Source: Alliaria petiolata
Taxonomy: Eukaryota; Streptophyta; Magnoliopsida; Brassicales; Brassicaceae
NCBI GenBank assembly: GCA_020283515.1
Contig: JAHZTW010000001.1
Span: forward strand, 373,965,549 to 374,029,548
DNA: 64,000 nucleotides
Reading direction: 5' to 3'
Below the pieces are notes generated by a model, which saw nothing but the letters and a program-made list of their open reading frames with translations, ran no database searches and was not told where the DNA came from. This document shows positions 22,694-33,619 of the stretch, in pieces. Within the stretch, counting starts at the first letter, position 1, and the number at the start of each line of letters is the position of its first letter. A program made the position numbers and the translations under genes.

Positions 22694-23383
22694 CTATAGG
22701 AGAAACAAAACTCGTAGAGGGATTAAGCAACTCATTTTGAACTACCGACAATAGCAATTAGCAAGCAACAAACAAGATCAATGCCAGATTTTCGAATTTT
22801 CTCCCAATTCCACACTTAGCAAAATTTTGGCAATACAAATTTTTTATTTTGTCCAAATTCGAGTGCTATCTATTGGCAATCCTTAAGCATGGTTAATGGA
22901 AACTAATGCAAGTAAAAGCCTCAAAATCTAACATGGTTCAAGAGAGTAATTTGAATTTTCGCACCATGAACACTAAGTGTCAAACTTTCGAAAATTAACC
23001 ATGGAGATCCTAGCATAGCACTCAAAATATACTCCCTAACCATAATCAAGCATTGCCCAAGCCATAAACAATCAATTCGAACATCCTATTGCAAAAAATC
23101 CCAAATTTTCCACCAGTAGAGCAAAAGATGAAAAACTTGGTTTTGGATTATTTACCTCGTGAGCGAGTGAGAGGATGAACGAGATTGACTTAGAATAAAT
23201 AAGAGCCCAAGAAATCTAGCAAGAAGCACTTGAAATCACTAAGATTGCTTAAAAATTGAGAGAGAAGGAGCCAAAAATCGCAGTGTGTGTGTGAACGGGG
23301 CTATTTTCGTGTTTGGGAAAGAAGAAGAGGATAGAACCGGTTTAATTCGAGTGAATTAAACCGGTTAAACTCCGTTGACTTAC
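22694..23383 (-). other. Predicted 5'-UTR intron upstream of element 1m ORF1
   Basis: Strong donor CAG|GTAAGT at 23383 and acceptor CTCCTATAG ending at 22694, then GTACA and the ORF1 ATG. 690 bp, collinear with 39788-40482. Confidence 0.65.
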
Positions 23384-23394
23384 CTGGAAAAGGA

Positions 23395-23570
23395 GCGTAT
23401 CGAACTTAGTAGGTCGATACATAGTTCGATACGCTTGCAGAGGCGGGTTTTAAAACTGTATCGAGCTAAGTAGCTCGATACAAACACCCGATACGGCTCC
23501 TCCGAGATCTCTGTGAGAGCTGTATCGAGCTTAGTAGCTCGATACACAGCTCGACACAATGCCAGAAAAT
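23395..23570. repeat. Family-1 signature array in the post-protease linker (1m)
   Basis: Three inverted pairs of the TATCGAGC...GCTCGATAC type with TAGTA-like centres, spaced about 60 bp, just upstream (element sense) of the CAG|GTAAGT donor. Same motif as in the LTR U3. Confidence 0.8.
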
Positions 23571-23681
23571 TTTTTGCAAGCTTTTTGCTCTTTGCTTAAC
23601 GTCCTTGATCCATACCTACCATCCACAAACACTAGAAAACACATTGTTTAAATAAAAACGCGATATATACAAATATAGACA

Positions 23682-23713
23682 TGGGAATGCTTCCCAAGTG
23701 CACTTGTTTAAAG
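23682..23713 (-). other. Conserved post-protease motif, element 1m
   Basis: Element strand TTTAAACAAGTGCACTTGGG, then AAGCATTCCC; equivalent to 39403-39433 of element 1p and to the AAGCGC...GGGAGGCAACCC motif of families 2 and 4. Confidence 0.6.
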
Positions 23714-23738
23714 TCACTAACCTTGACTTTTCAAATCC

Positions 23739-25893
23739 TTAGGCATGGGAGTGAACAAGGAGTGGAATTGGCTTCCCATCTCCTTTATTGATGTACATGG
23801 TGCCTGCTCCAGCTTGCAGCACCTTCTTCTTCTTCTTAAACCTCTTTGGCGGCTCAGCTATAGGCTCCACAATCTTAAGCCCATCAAACATTGCTAGAAG
23901 ACTCTCAGCATCAAAGCTTGGCCCATCGTACTCATTGTGATCAAGGGCTTCATTCTCCTCCATTACCACTCAAGTGAGACCCATCAGCTGCCCCTTAGGT
24001 GGTCCTTCTTCAGCTTCCTTAATGTCACATGTGATTGTCCCACAAAGGCTCAAGGCAGAAGGTTTCATAGGATAGAAAGCATTAGCATTCACATTCTTGA
24101 GGATCACCCTTTTGTTGATGAAGTAAAGGATTGCACCAGTTGTGTTGAGGAATGGTGTACCTAGAAGAAGAGGTAGCCTTGCTGCTTAAACCATATCCAT
24201 CACAATGAAATCAGTTGGGACTAGACATCCACCAACTCTCAATGGATAATCTTCTACAAGGTCTATTGGTTGCCTTGAGGAAGCATCAACAAAGGTTATG
24301 TGTGATGAATACTTCTTCATAGTGGTGATCATAAGCCTCAACTTCAGTCTTCTTAGCCACTTCTCTTTCCTTCTCAACAACTCTTGCTTGTGTAGAATTC
24401 ACATCTTCATCAAGCTCTTCTTTAGCCTTTGGTTTAGCAACAACCAAATGGTCATTTTCAATTACCTCCTCCCCAACTAGAACTTCAATGTCCTCATTGA
24501 CTATAGATGCTACATTGGGACACTCAAATAGTTGCTCAAATTCAGCCACCACACGCTCATACTCTTCTTCATCAATAGAGTAGATAGCATTGCAATAGTC
24601 TTTGGGGTTGGGTTCGGATTTACCAGGCAAAGAGGCTTGAGCTCGTGTAGAGGATGAAGCAATGCCCTTGTTGTTCTTCATTTGCTTGAGTTTGGAGCTC
24701 AAAGTGTCAAACTTAGATTTTAGGTCATTATAAGAACAATCCACCTTGTTGTAGATTTCGGCCATCTTCTTACTCACATACATAGCACTACTTGCTTGAC
24801 CTTGGAGGATCTGTTGTAGAACATTCCTCACATCCAAATCTTGTGCAAAACCCGGTGGAAGATCTTGATTGGACTGAAAATACCCTTGGTTTCCTTGATT
24901 GTTCCCCTGGTAGTTGTTTTTGGGAACAAAACCTTGTTGTTGCTTGAAAAGGACAAAGGGTTTTTGTTGACCTCCTTGTCCTTGTTGAGGGTAGACTTGA
25001 TCTTGAGGGTTCTCCACATTGGTACTCCTATAGGAATGATTGTTGTTCCTATAGTTGTTGTTGTAGCCTTGTTGATAACCTTGGCCACCCACATAGTTGA
25101 CCTCTTCTTGGCAATCCTCATTCAAATCTTGTTGTACTCCTTGACCCTCATCATAATCACCCACAAAGTGGACATGCCTTTATGAAGCTTGGATCAACTT
25201 ATCCATTTTCTCATTAAGAGATTTCATCTCTTTCCTCCTTTGTTCCACATAAGTACCACCATCTATTAAAGATCTATCATAGTATTCACCATAATTGCCA
25301 TCACTTTGTGCTAAGTTCTCCACAAGCTCTAGACCTTCTTCTACATCTTTCCCCAAGAAGTTTCCATTACTTGTTGTGTCTAGAAGCATCCTAAGCTTGG
25401 GAAGAACACCGCGGTAGAGATTGCTCAGGAGAGTCTCTTCGGAGAAGCCATGATGAGGGCATTGTGTAGTGTATCCCTTGAACCGTTCTCATGCTTCACA
25501 AAAACTCTCATTGTGCTTTTGGGTGAAGCTAGATAGCTCATTCCTCAACCTTGTTGTCCTTGTGTTGGAGAAGAACTTAGCAAGGAAAGCCTTCTTGCAT
25601 TGATCCCATGAAGTGATGGAACCTCTTGGTCATATCACAAGGATATGCCATTAATCTTGGTCATCCTCGGATATGCCATTAATCTTGGTCGCCAAGAGAG
25701 AAAGGAAACAGCCTCAACTTGAAACCATCCTCGGATATGCCATTAATCTTGGTCATATCACAAATTCTGTCAAACTCATCCAAATGGTCAAGATGATCCT
25801 CCAAAGCTAACCCATGGAACTTGTTGTGTTGCACCATGTTGATCAATCCACTCTTGATTTCAAAGTTGTTATTCTCAACTTGAGGAGGGAGGA
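23739..25893 (-). pseudogene. Element 1m gag-protease (pseudogene, truncated at both functional ends)
   Basis: Reads leftward from 25893, where element 1p interrupts it after the gag start was passed. Seen: VENNNFEIKSGLINMVQH..FHGLALEDHLDH (25690-25870), the gag core YRGVLPKLRMLLDTTSNGNF (about 25330-25410), a Gln/Asn-rich stretch (24830-25060), and a Glu-rich spacer. Compared with element 1p, about 380 bp are absent at the point equivalent to 38405-38785, removing the protease Asp-Ser-Gly active site; GATC flanks both sides. Protease remnants and the C-terminus (KKKKKVLQAGAGTMY) follow to 23739. GGATATGCCATTAATCTTGG is repeated locally at about 25640, 25668 and 25733, a scar of local rearrangement. 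Confidence 0.75.
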
Positions 25894-26149
25894 TGATATA
25901 CTCATAATTTAACATATCTTAGCATTCATTTTAGATAGCTTTGCATGTTCTTTTGCATCCATTTAGTCATTTTTAGTCCCATTTGCATCAATATTAGAGT
26001 CTAGTGAGTTTTAGCTTAAGGAGTTGCATATTTGTACATATTAAGTCCTTATTAGGTGTCTTGGAGGCTTTGAGGGCCCTATGGAGTGATGGATGACAAG
26101 GAGGAGGAAGAGAAGATGGCCAAACGAGAAGCAGACGAGTTTTAGAAGT

Positions 26150-26450
26150 GTATCGACCTTAGTGTCGACCTACCAAGGTCGATTTGGCTCGGAAGGAAGA
26201 AAAGGAGCAGCGTATCGGACGTTTGTATAGACCTACTAAGGTCGATACAAGGCCCATCCGGAGAAAAGTCGCGAGCGTATCAGTTATTTGTGTCGAGCTA
26301 GCAAGCTCGATACACACCTCAGAAGAAGATCAAGCTTAGCGTGTCGAGCATCATGTCGAGCTACCAAGCTCGACACGGCCCTTGAAGGAAGTTTTTAGCA
26401 GCGTATCGAGCTGCATATCGACTTAGCAAGCTCGATACGCTGCCCGATTT
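26150..26450. repeat. Family-1 palindromic signature array in LTR U3 (1p)
   Basis: Five units of about 60 bp. Each has an inverted pair around a short centre: GTCGACC...GGTCGA, TAGACC...GGTCGATAC, GTCGAGCTAGCAAGCTCGAT, GTCGAGC...GCTCGACAC, ATCGAC...GCTCGATACG. It ends about 100 bp before the TATA box. Confidence 0.85.
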
Positions 26451-26553
26451 TCAGATCTTAACTGGGTCAATACCCGGTTTGTCCCGGGTTTTCAGACCTT
26501 AACCGGGTCAATACCCGGTTTGTCCCGGATTGACCCGGTTCGTCCACTGTTCA

Positions 26554-26563
26554 CTATAAATAG
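26554..26563 (+). promoter_or_regulatory. TATA box of element 1p LTR
   Basis: CTATAAATAG following TTCA, downstream of the signature array and ACCCGG block. The equivalent site exists in the 3' LTR (near 44640) and, inverted, near 8545. Confidence 0.7.
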
Positions 26564-27449
26564 TAAATGACCAAAATTTTCCTAAGTATCTTTTAACCTT
26601 TTGTTCTTGCTTAGAAAACCTTCCATTTTGGTTTCTAAGTGATTTTGTAAGACATTTATCTAAGTTTATGCAATTTAGTACTTACAATTCTTAATCTTTC
26701 TTTTCTATCTCTCTAATCATGTTTATCTTCATCTCTTTCATAAGTTTTGAGGGTCTAATCATGATTAGTGAGTAGTTTCCTTAGGATCTAGGTATGGGTT
26801 AGATTTAGGGTGTTTCAAGTGTTGATCATGATGTCTAGGATAAGATTGTTTCATTTCCCTCCTTTTTTAGTGTTCTAAATGCTAGTTTATCCTTGATCAA
26901 GCCAAAACTAGGCCTTAGAGTATTTCTCACCCACAAGGTGTGTTGAAATTCCCCAACCAACTAAACAAGGGATTTACATTCCTAACTCATGGAAGTGATT
27001 GTCTAGGGTTTTTATTGGCATTTTAGAACTGTTTCATAATGCTTGTTAGCTTCCTATTTACTAATGAGAGTTAGTTCTTGATTAGGATTATTAATGAAGA
27101 TATTAGTGTCATGGAAGTTGATTAGTCTTGCTTTTGAGTTCTAAGCCTAGGGATTAGCATGTATTGTGATTTATTGACATCAAATATTGATTCTTGGAAC
27201 ACCTTAGATTGATAACCCCATCCTTGGATTCGTTTTAGTAATTTGATAATCTTGCTTAGTAGTTAATTAGTCCTTGTTTACTCAATTTGATAGTTATCAA
27301 CAAACCCTTTTATGCTTGCTTAGATTAAGGAGTTTTATGCATTCCTATTGTCACAATCACACCCAATTGGATTGATCCTCAAAGACCTACAATGACATGA
27401 GTGGGCTTGAGTAATTGCTTTGTTAGGCTCAAAAATCTACTTATCAATT

Positions 27450-27462
27450 TGGCGCCGTTGCC
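27450..27462 (+). other. Element 1p primer-binding site (tRNA-Asp type)
   Basis: TGGCGCCGTTGCC three bases after the LTR end; complementary to the tRNA-Asp 3' end. The match then breaks (ATTTGG). Confidence 0.85.
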
Positions 27463-27574
27463 ATTTGGGTTTTGTTTTGTGCATTAGGATTTTAATTCTA
27501 CTTGAGACTAAGCTTTCTATTTCATTTGATTACTAATATCACTTGCTTGGTTTACTCTTTGTCTCTATAGGTGT

Positions 27575-27970
27575 ATAAACTTGAGGTCTAGTGGACACAA
27601 CAATCTAGTTGAGCCTCTAGACAAAATCCATCGAGTGACAAGAAGAGCTTTTGTGAGAAGAGAAAGAGAACGCCTAGCACATCTAAGGCGTTTGGGAATG
27701 GATATTCCACAAGGACAAGGTGCTAATGGAATACCACAAAGTAATCAAGGGAATGAGGCTCAAGCTTCTAGAGTGCCTCAACACCCTCCACGTCAACCTA
27801 GGCACATTGGGGCTGGAGATGCTCCTAATACTCATGCCAATCGCCAAGGTATCCTCCCTCCTCCAGTTGAGAACAACAACTTTGAGATAAATAGTGGATT
27901 GATCAATATGGTGCAACACAAGAAGTTCCATGGGTTAGCTTTGGAGGATCCTCTTGAACATTTGGATGAG
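27575..27970 (+). pseudogene. Element 1p Gag, N-terminal part (cut by family-2 LTR)
   Basis: Follows TCTCTATAGGTGT, equivalent to the CAGGTGTATG context of families 2 and 4, but the codon at 27575 is ATA, so the usual start is not present. The frame then runs about 132 codons: an Arg-rich N-terminus (RRAFVRRERERLAHLRRLG), a Gln/Pro-rich part, and ENNNFEINSGLINMVQHKKF. It ends where the family-2 LTR starts at 27971. Gag resumes at 37182 after the nested elements; roughly 70 residues present in 1m are not seen between the two halves, so they are lost or lie in the gap. Confidence 0.75.
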
Positions 27971-28761
27971 TGATATATCATGGTTTTTACCCGTTTTTAA
28001 GCCATGATATAAGTGTTTTATAGAGTCTTTTGCTAGTTTTGGAGTCTCTTTAGAGTCTTTACAGGATGGAGAGCATTTGGAGCTAAATGGGAGAATCTGG
28101 AGCATTTTGGAGCACTTTGGAGAAGCAGCCGAAGTGATGAAGTCAAGAGGGTGGAATTCACGACCTGAGTGTCGATCGACACACTCAGTGTCGATCGACA
28201 CCAAGGATAGACGGCCACTTATGGTTTCCAATCAGAAAAAGGAAAGAAGAGCAAGTTCTGAAGAATTACAAATCTACCCCTGGACGAAAAATCCCCTTTT
28301 ATAAATAGTTTTCAGGCATTGTTTAGGAATATACTTGATCATTATTTTCTGTTTTTGAGACTTAGAGAGAGATTGATCCTGAGCTTTTGGGGAGACAATT
28401 CTAACTCATCTGAGCCAGATTTCGAACCCCTGTATCATTCTCTATTCTTTTATGCAATATTATTCAGCCATGTTTTGTGTTTGCATTATTATGTCTGAGT
28501 AGTTTGCTTGTTAGGTTAGGGTAATTTAGGGTTTGATGAAGAGTTTATAGAATTACTAGAATTATTAGGGAAATCAATTGGATCTTCACCTAGATTTGTG
28601 CTTAACTTGATTCTCTGAATTGATCACTTAGAAATCAAACCTTAGGTTGTTTAATAGATGCGAGAGCATTATTAATAACTTGAACTAATCTTAGGTGAGC
28701 AAATTATCTATTCGCAAAGAGATTTGGTCTAGGTAATTTGTGAACAAATCGAACCTGTTCT
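27971..28761 (+). repeat. Family-2 LTR (5' 791 bp; rest in assembly gap)
   Basis: Begins TGATATATCATGG like 44862 and 54811, with the terminal hairpin. Two exact GTGTCGATCGACAC palindromes at 28170-28183 and 28189-28202, and TATAAATAG at 28301. No family-2 coding sequence reappears after the gap, so it may be a solo LTR. Confidence 0.8.
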
Positions 28762-29499
28762 NNNNNNNNNNNNNNNNNNNNNNNNNNNNNNNNNNNNNNN
28801 NNNNNNNNNNNNNNNNNNNNNNNNNNNNNNNNNNNNNNNNNNNNNNNNNNNNNNNNNNNNNNNNNNNNNNNNNNNNNNNNNNNNNNNNNNNNNNNNNNNN
28901 NNNNNNNNNNNNNNNNNNNNNNNNNNNNNNNNNNNNNNNNNNNNNNNNNNNNNNNNNNNNNNNNNNNNNNNNNNNNNNNNNNNNNNNNNNNNNNNNNNNN
29001 NNNNNNNNNNNNNNNNNNNNNNNNNNNNNNNNNNNNNNNNNNNNNNNNNNNNNNNNNNNNNNNNNNNNNNNNNNNNNNNNNNNNNNNNNNNNNNNNNNNN
29101 NNNNNNNNNNNNNNNNNNNNNNNNNNNNNNNNNNNNNNNNNNNNNNNNNNNNNNNNNNNNNNNNNNNNNNNNNNNNNNNNNNNNNNNNNNNNNNNNNNNN
29201 NNNNNNNNNNNNNNNNNNNNNNNNNNNNNNNNNNNNNNNNNNNNNNNNNNNNNNNNNNNNNNNNNNNNNNNNNNNNNNNNNNNNNNNNNNNNNNNNNNNN
29301 NNNNNNNNNNNNNNNNNNNNNNNNNNNNNNNNNNNNNNNNNNNNNNNNNNNNNNNNNNNNNNNNNNNNNNNNNNNNNNNNNNNNNNNNNNNNNNNNNNNN
29401 NNNNNNNNNNNNNNNNNNNNNNNNNNNNNNNNNNNNNNNNNNNNNNNNNNNNNNNNNNNNNNNNNNNNNNNNNNNNNNNNNNNNNNNNNNNNNNNNNNN
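28762..29499. other. Assembly gap, 738 N
   Basis: Unknown sequence; should hold the end of the family-2 LTR, perhaps a little gag, and the start of the element 3 LTR. Any ORF across it is meaningless. Confidence 0.99.
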
Positions 29500-32400
29500 C
29501 ATTCATATTGCATTCATAATTAGATTTATTGTAACTTTTGTCCCATTTTAGGCTTTAGGACATGTGCATTAGCATTTGCATATTTCTTGCATGTTTGCAT
29601 CATTTTCAGGTTATTTGGTGTACTTGGAGCTATCTTGGATGATGAGCATGGACAAGAAGGTTAAAGAAGAGCTTAAGAGTTGATGGGAGTCAAAGGAAAG
29701 CTTGGAAAAGTGAAAAGAGCCTGAGATCGATCCTAAGATCGAGCTGGTTTGCCCATTCCAAGATTTAGATCGACCAAGCCCGGCCATTCCAAGATTTAGA
29801 TCGACCACAAGATCGACCAAGCCTGGCCATTCCAAGATTTAGATCAACCCAGCTACTAGATCTAACAAACAGATCGAGCTGAAGATCGACCAAGCCACTA
29901 GATCCAACAAACAGATTGAGCTGAAGATCGACCAAGCCACTAGTTCCTCCGAACCAGTTTCTCCTTCCTTCCTTTGACAGCTCATATTTTGTCTTTTTGT
30001 GAGGGGACCAATATTTTTAGACCTATATAAGCAACTTTAACCTATTTTCTTAGATAGAGACGAAATTGAGGGATTGTGTAGCATCCGTGACCAGGAATTG
30101 TAATTACGGTCGAGAGGATCGTGGAATGGCCGATGTAAGTATGTACTGAGTCGAGTGAGGTTCGACCGTGTCTGTGAATAGTCGTCGGTTTTGTGACTAT
30201 GTACGTGAGATATGGACGGTACAGTGACTATAGTCGAGAGAAAATGGCTAAGTCCGAGAGAAAATATGAAATTGTGAAAATAACGACTAAGTGTTGAGTG
30301 AAAAAGGGCTAGGCCCGTGGGCTTTGAGTTTGGCCGAAGAAAAGTTAGAGTTTTCCTAGTCAAAATAGGATTTCTCGCGTGTTAGTCGAGCGGTTTGGGA
30401 AACTGCCGAGAAAAAAAGGAAAGTCTGGTCGGTTAGCCGAGAGAAAGTTAAAACGAACCGATTCTAACCGAGAGAAAAGGAAAAACACGCATAGATAGGC
30501 GGTTTATCTCTAGGGTTTCGCGGATATAAGGAATTTTATGCGTTTTATCTCGAGCGGCAGTGCATTATTAGAGAGAGGAAAGATTTTTCACGAGAGAATT
30601 GAGAGATCATCGAGAAATCGAGTTTTCCGTGCGAGTTCTGCAAGTTTTGATCGAGAGATTTGATTGAGGATAGGAGATTTACCGAGGAAGAATCGAGTTA
30701 TCAGAAGGATTTAGGATTGGATCGGGAGATAGTAAAGAGCACTTGATTACGGCAGATAGTTTCGATAAGTGCTCGGATATCTTCATTTGTGCGGTGAATT
30801 TGTCGAGAGTTGTTCGACTAATCCGTTTGTTTTGGTCTGTTTCAGAGGAGATTCAGAGTTTAGTTCGAGGAAAAGTGTTCGGATCGTGAGTTAGCCGAGA
30901 GGAAATTGAATCTCGCGGTACGAGTCGTAGCGATAGCCGAGGGAGCACATTTGTGTCCGACTATCTTCGTTTTTGTTCGAGTTATCACCGAATTTCCTTC
31001 GACCAAACCGTTCGTTTGATTGTCTAAGGTGAGTGCGTGACTGTGGCTAGCATCTATGGATTGAAAGATTGCTAGGGATTTTGATATGTGTATTGATCGC
31101 TTGTGTAAGTAGGGTTTTATGCTTAGCAAGGTCAATGTTTATGTGATTGTGATGCGGTTTGGTGACCGTGAGATTATGTGATATGTCTAACTAGCTCGTG
31201 ATCGAGGCAGGATCGATTCTTTGGCTTAGGTGATGTGTTATTCACGCTAGTGCGGAACCGAATCCGTAAGACTAGATGGTCAGAGTTAGGTTAGATGATC
31301 ATGCGTGTGTTTGATTGCTTGCTTGCTAAGTGTATTGATATCATGTTAGAATTGTTAGCATGAATACGTGATTAGTTGCTGACTAAGGTGTTACGGAATG
31401 ACCGTATTCACTAAGCATTTATGGTAATGCTTATGCCTCTCTTATGTGTTGAGTGTGCATGTAAAGATGTTGTCCAGGACCGTTAGTTCTGAAGGCGGAA
31501 TTGAAGGCAGTGAAGAAAGGAGTGGATTTAGGATTGGGTTTTGGGGTTTTATCGTTTAAGCATTGTTCTGGTTATTGGCTTTGGTGTTATTGATAACTTA
31601 ATCGAATTTGGCTAAGTTAGTTTATGATTTATTTTATGAACCTGGTTTGTACTTTGGAATTTGAACTAATTATGCAATGAGAATGAATGTCTTTGAGAAT
31701 CGAATTGTTGTTAAGTTTAATGAGAAAGTTTGAAATTTCGCATAAGTGTGTTAGTTGGTCGTAGGTTGTTTAGGACGGTCTGGCCGCGGTATGATTACCG
31801 GGTCGGGTCGCCTCAGATTGTCTCTCCCATTTTAGGTCTAGCCTCCATTGGAGGAAAGGCCTTAGAACTTTCTTTTGTAAAACTTTGATTTTTATTTTCA
31901 AGAACTTCTCTTTAGCTTTAATCTTTCTTTCTTGCTAGTTGAATCATATCAAACACCTCTTATATCATGGATATGTGGGGTTCGAAAATGATATTGGAGT
32001 AGTTCTTTAGGATTTAAGGATGAGGTGATTAGGAAGGTTTTAAAAGTTAGATCTTGGTATTTTCTTGCTCTTAATTTCATCCTTTCTTGGTTTGGAGTAT
32101 CAAATGCTTAAAGACCTTGAGAGAGGCTTTATGATCCAAGAGATTTCCTTTTTCTCATAAGAACTTGGGGAATCTCTTATGCTCAAACCAAGAGACTAGT
32201 ATGCCTTAATGACCATGAGAGTGGCATGTAAGGGCTAGTTAGGCCATGTTAAGATCCGTGCTTCAGCTCCATCAACCATTCTTTTCCACCACAAACCATG
32301 GGTTTGGAGAGAATGAATGATGAGAGGATCTTATCTTATCCACAAATCATGGAAATATTGCTTCTTAGGCCTAAGGATAGCTCATTTAGAAATGTGTAGA

Positions 32401-32859
32401 TTTACTTTTTGTAATCCAAGATCGAAACTTTAGCTTCCCTAAACATGAACCTCATCCTTGAATCTGTCATTTGTCATATAAGTAGTTTCAAAAGCTTTCT
32501 CCTTTAGATTTAAAGTTTGTTCCTTTAGGTTGCTAGAAATAGCCTTATTTCCCTGTTTTTAGATTTCGATTTTTATTAATCAGTAGCTTTGTCTTTTAAA
32601 TTCGTAGAAGTTGATTTCTAGTTAGTTAACATCCCAATAGGGATTTTAAAATAGTTTTCATAATTTTTCAATAGATGCAAGTAGTTGTTTAGGATTTATC
32701 TCTTCCATTTAATCTGAATTTGACTTAGCTTTATTTTGCTCTTGCATTCCTAGTATCTTTAACACCTAGGCTGGATTGACACCTCACATACTACATTGAC
32801 ATGTGTGTTTGAGGATTGAGTTAAGGCTTAAAAATCCTTACATAAAAATCCTTATATCA
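29500..32859 (+). repeat. Element 3 5' LTR, interrupted by a solo LTR
   Basis: Collinear with 35516-37181 apart from the insert at 30077-31815. Signature GATCGACC/GATCGAGC words at 29724-29940, TATA-like CTATATAAGC near 30022-30031. The LTR end repeats AAAAATCCTTA twice (32829-32857) and ends ATCA. Confidence 0.8.
30077..31815 (+). mobile_element. Solo LTR (1739 bp) of another gypsy-like family
   Basis: Starts TGTAGCATCC, ends CGCCTCA, and is flanked on both sides by GATTG (30072-30076 and 31816-31820). The empty site is seen in the 3' LTR of element 3 near 36150. Repeated CGAGAGA words occur inside; no coding. TGTARCAYCC starts are common in chromovirus LTRs such as Tekay, so that lineage is a guess. 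Confidence 0.85.
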
Positions 32860-32869
32860 AGGAGGACTC

Positions 32870-33619
32870 ATGGATGAACATTCTGCTCAAGAGGATCAAT
32901 ATGGATATGGTGAGGGATACCAATCTTGGAACATGGAGTATGAGCAAGGAGCAGCCTATTCTTCCCACATCTCTAATGAGGAAGAAACTCTCAACATGAT
33001 GAAATTAATTTTGGAAGGGCAAGAAGAACTTAATTAGAGAATTGACATGCTTGACTTCACACTAGCCTCTCATGCTCCATGTCCAAGAGTTGCTGCAACA
33101 TCACATGTGGAGTCCATCAACACCGAAATCACACAAGGGAATGAGGAACAAGAGGATGAAGCTCAAACCAATGATGAACTCCAACAAGAAGTTGACGAAA
33201 AAGAACTTGCCGCTCTTCTTGGATACATTGTTGATGAAAATATTGAGCAAAGATTTGAAGACCCTTGTGAAGACAGTTTGATTCTTGAATGCATAGAGGA
33301 TGCTAGTGAGATCTTATTTGTTGAGAAAGAGCTCTCCACCAAGACAGAAACACATGTGCAACTCATTCCCAAGGAGGAGACAAAGGAGAGTCCCATTGAA
33401 GTTGCCTCCAAGGAAGGTCAAGAAGAAAAATCCCCAATGGAACAACCCTTTGCCAAGTACCTCGGTTTACCCCTCACCAATGAAGAGAGCATTGATGATC
33501 CATGGAAGTTACCCTTTGAGGAGATTAGGATGCATGAGTTTAGGGGATGGTTCTATGATGAGTATGATCCTTGTGATCCGAGCTTCAACATGTCAAGAAT
33601 AAGGGAGCTGGAAACCTAG
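32870..33619 (+). pseudogene. Acidic Gag-spacer-like ORF of element 3
   Basis: ATG 32870 lies 11 bases after the LTR end; about 249 codons with TAG at 33035-33037. Composition is highly acidic (EEQEDEAQTNDELQQEVDEK). Residues around 44-50 (LILEGQEEL) resemble the gag-protease spacer of families 1 and 2 (ILEGQQ), and the C-terminal part (PFEEIRMHEFRGWFYDEYDP) has no match I recognise. No catalytic motif. It may be the sole product of this derivative or a decaying remnant. Confidence 0.55.

Larger units (their letters stand above)
7641..25893 (-). mobile_element. Element 1m: Athila-like LTR retrotransposon (5' end cut off), hosts element 4
   Basis: Minus-strand element. From its 3' side: LTR (7641-9074 plus 19078-19293, split by element 4), polypurine tract, long 3' non-coding part, ATHILA ORF-1-type ORF, 5'-UTR intron, palindrome linker and gag-protease pseudogene. 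The 5' LTR, PBS and gag start are missing because element 1p begins at 25894 inside its gag. Its coding order matches element 1p, with no RT, RNase H or integrase. Ty3/gypsy Athila lineage is inferred from ORF1, gag and the tRNA-Asp PBS of its sister copy. Confidence 0.85.
25894..27446 (+). repeat. Element 1p 5' LTR
   Basis: 1553 bp, TGATATACTC...TACTTATCA. Contains the family-1 signature array (26150-26450), a tandem duplication of an ACCCGGTTTGTCCCGG-containing block (26462-26540), the TATA box (26554-26563) and a long transcribed R-U5. The region after the TATA box is the source family of the 444-bp array at 55-61 kb. Confidence 0.9.

Noticed and set aside
27450..27462. tRNA gene at the GGCGCCGTTGCC word
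   Set aside because: Only the primer-binding complement of tRNA-Asp; no cloverleaf around it.
28691..29519. Long ORFs across the N gap
   Set aside because: They consist of unknown residues from the 738-N gap; no coding evidence.
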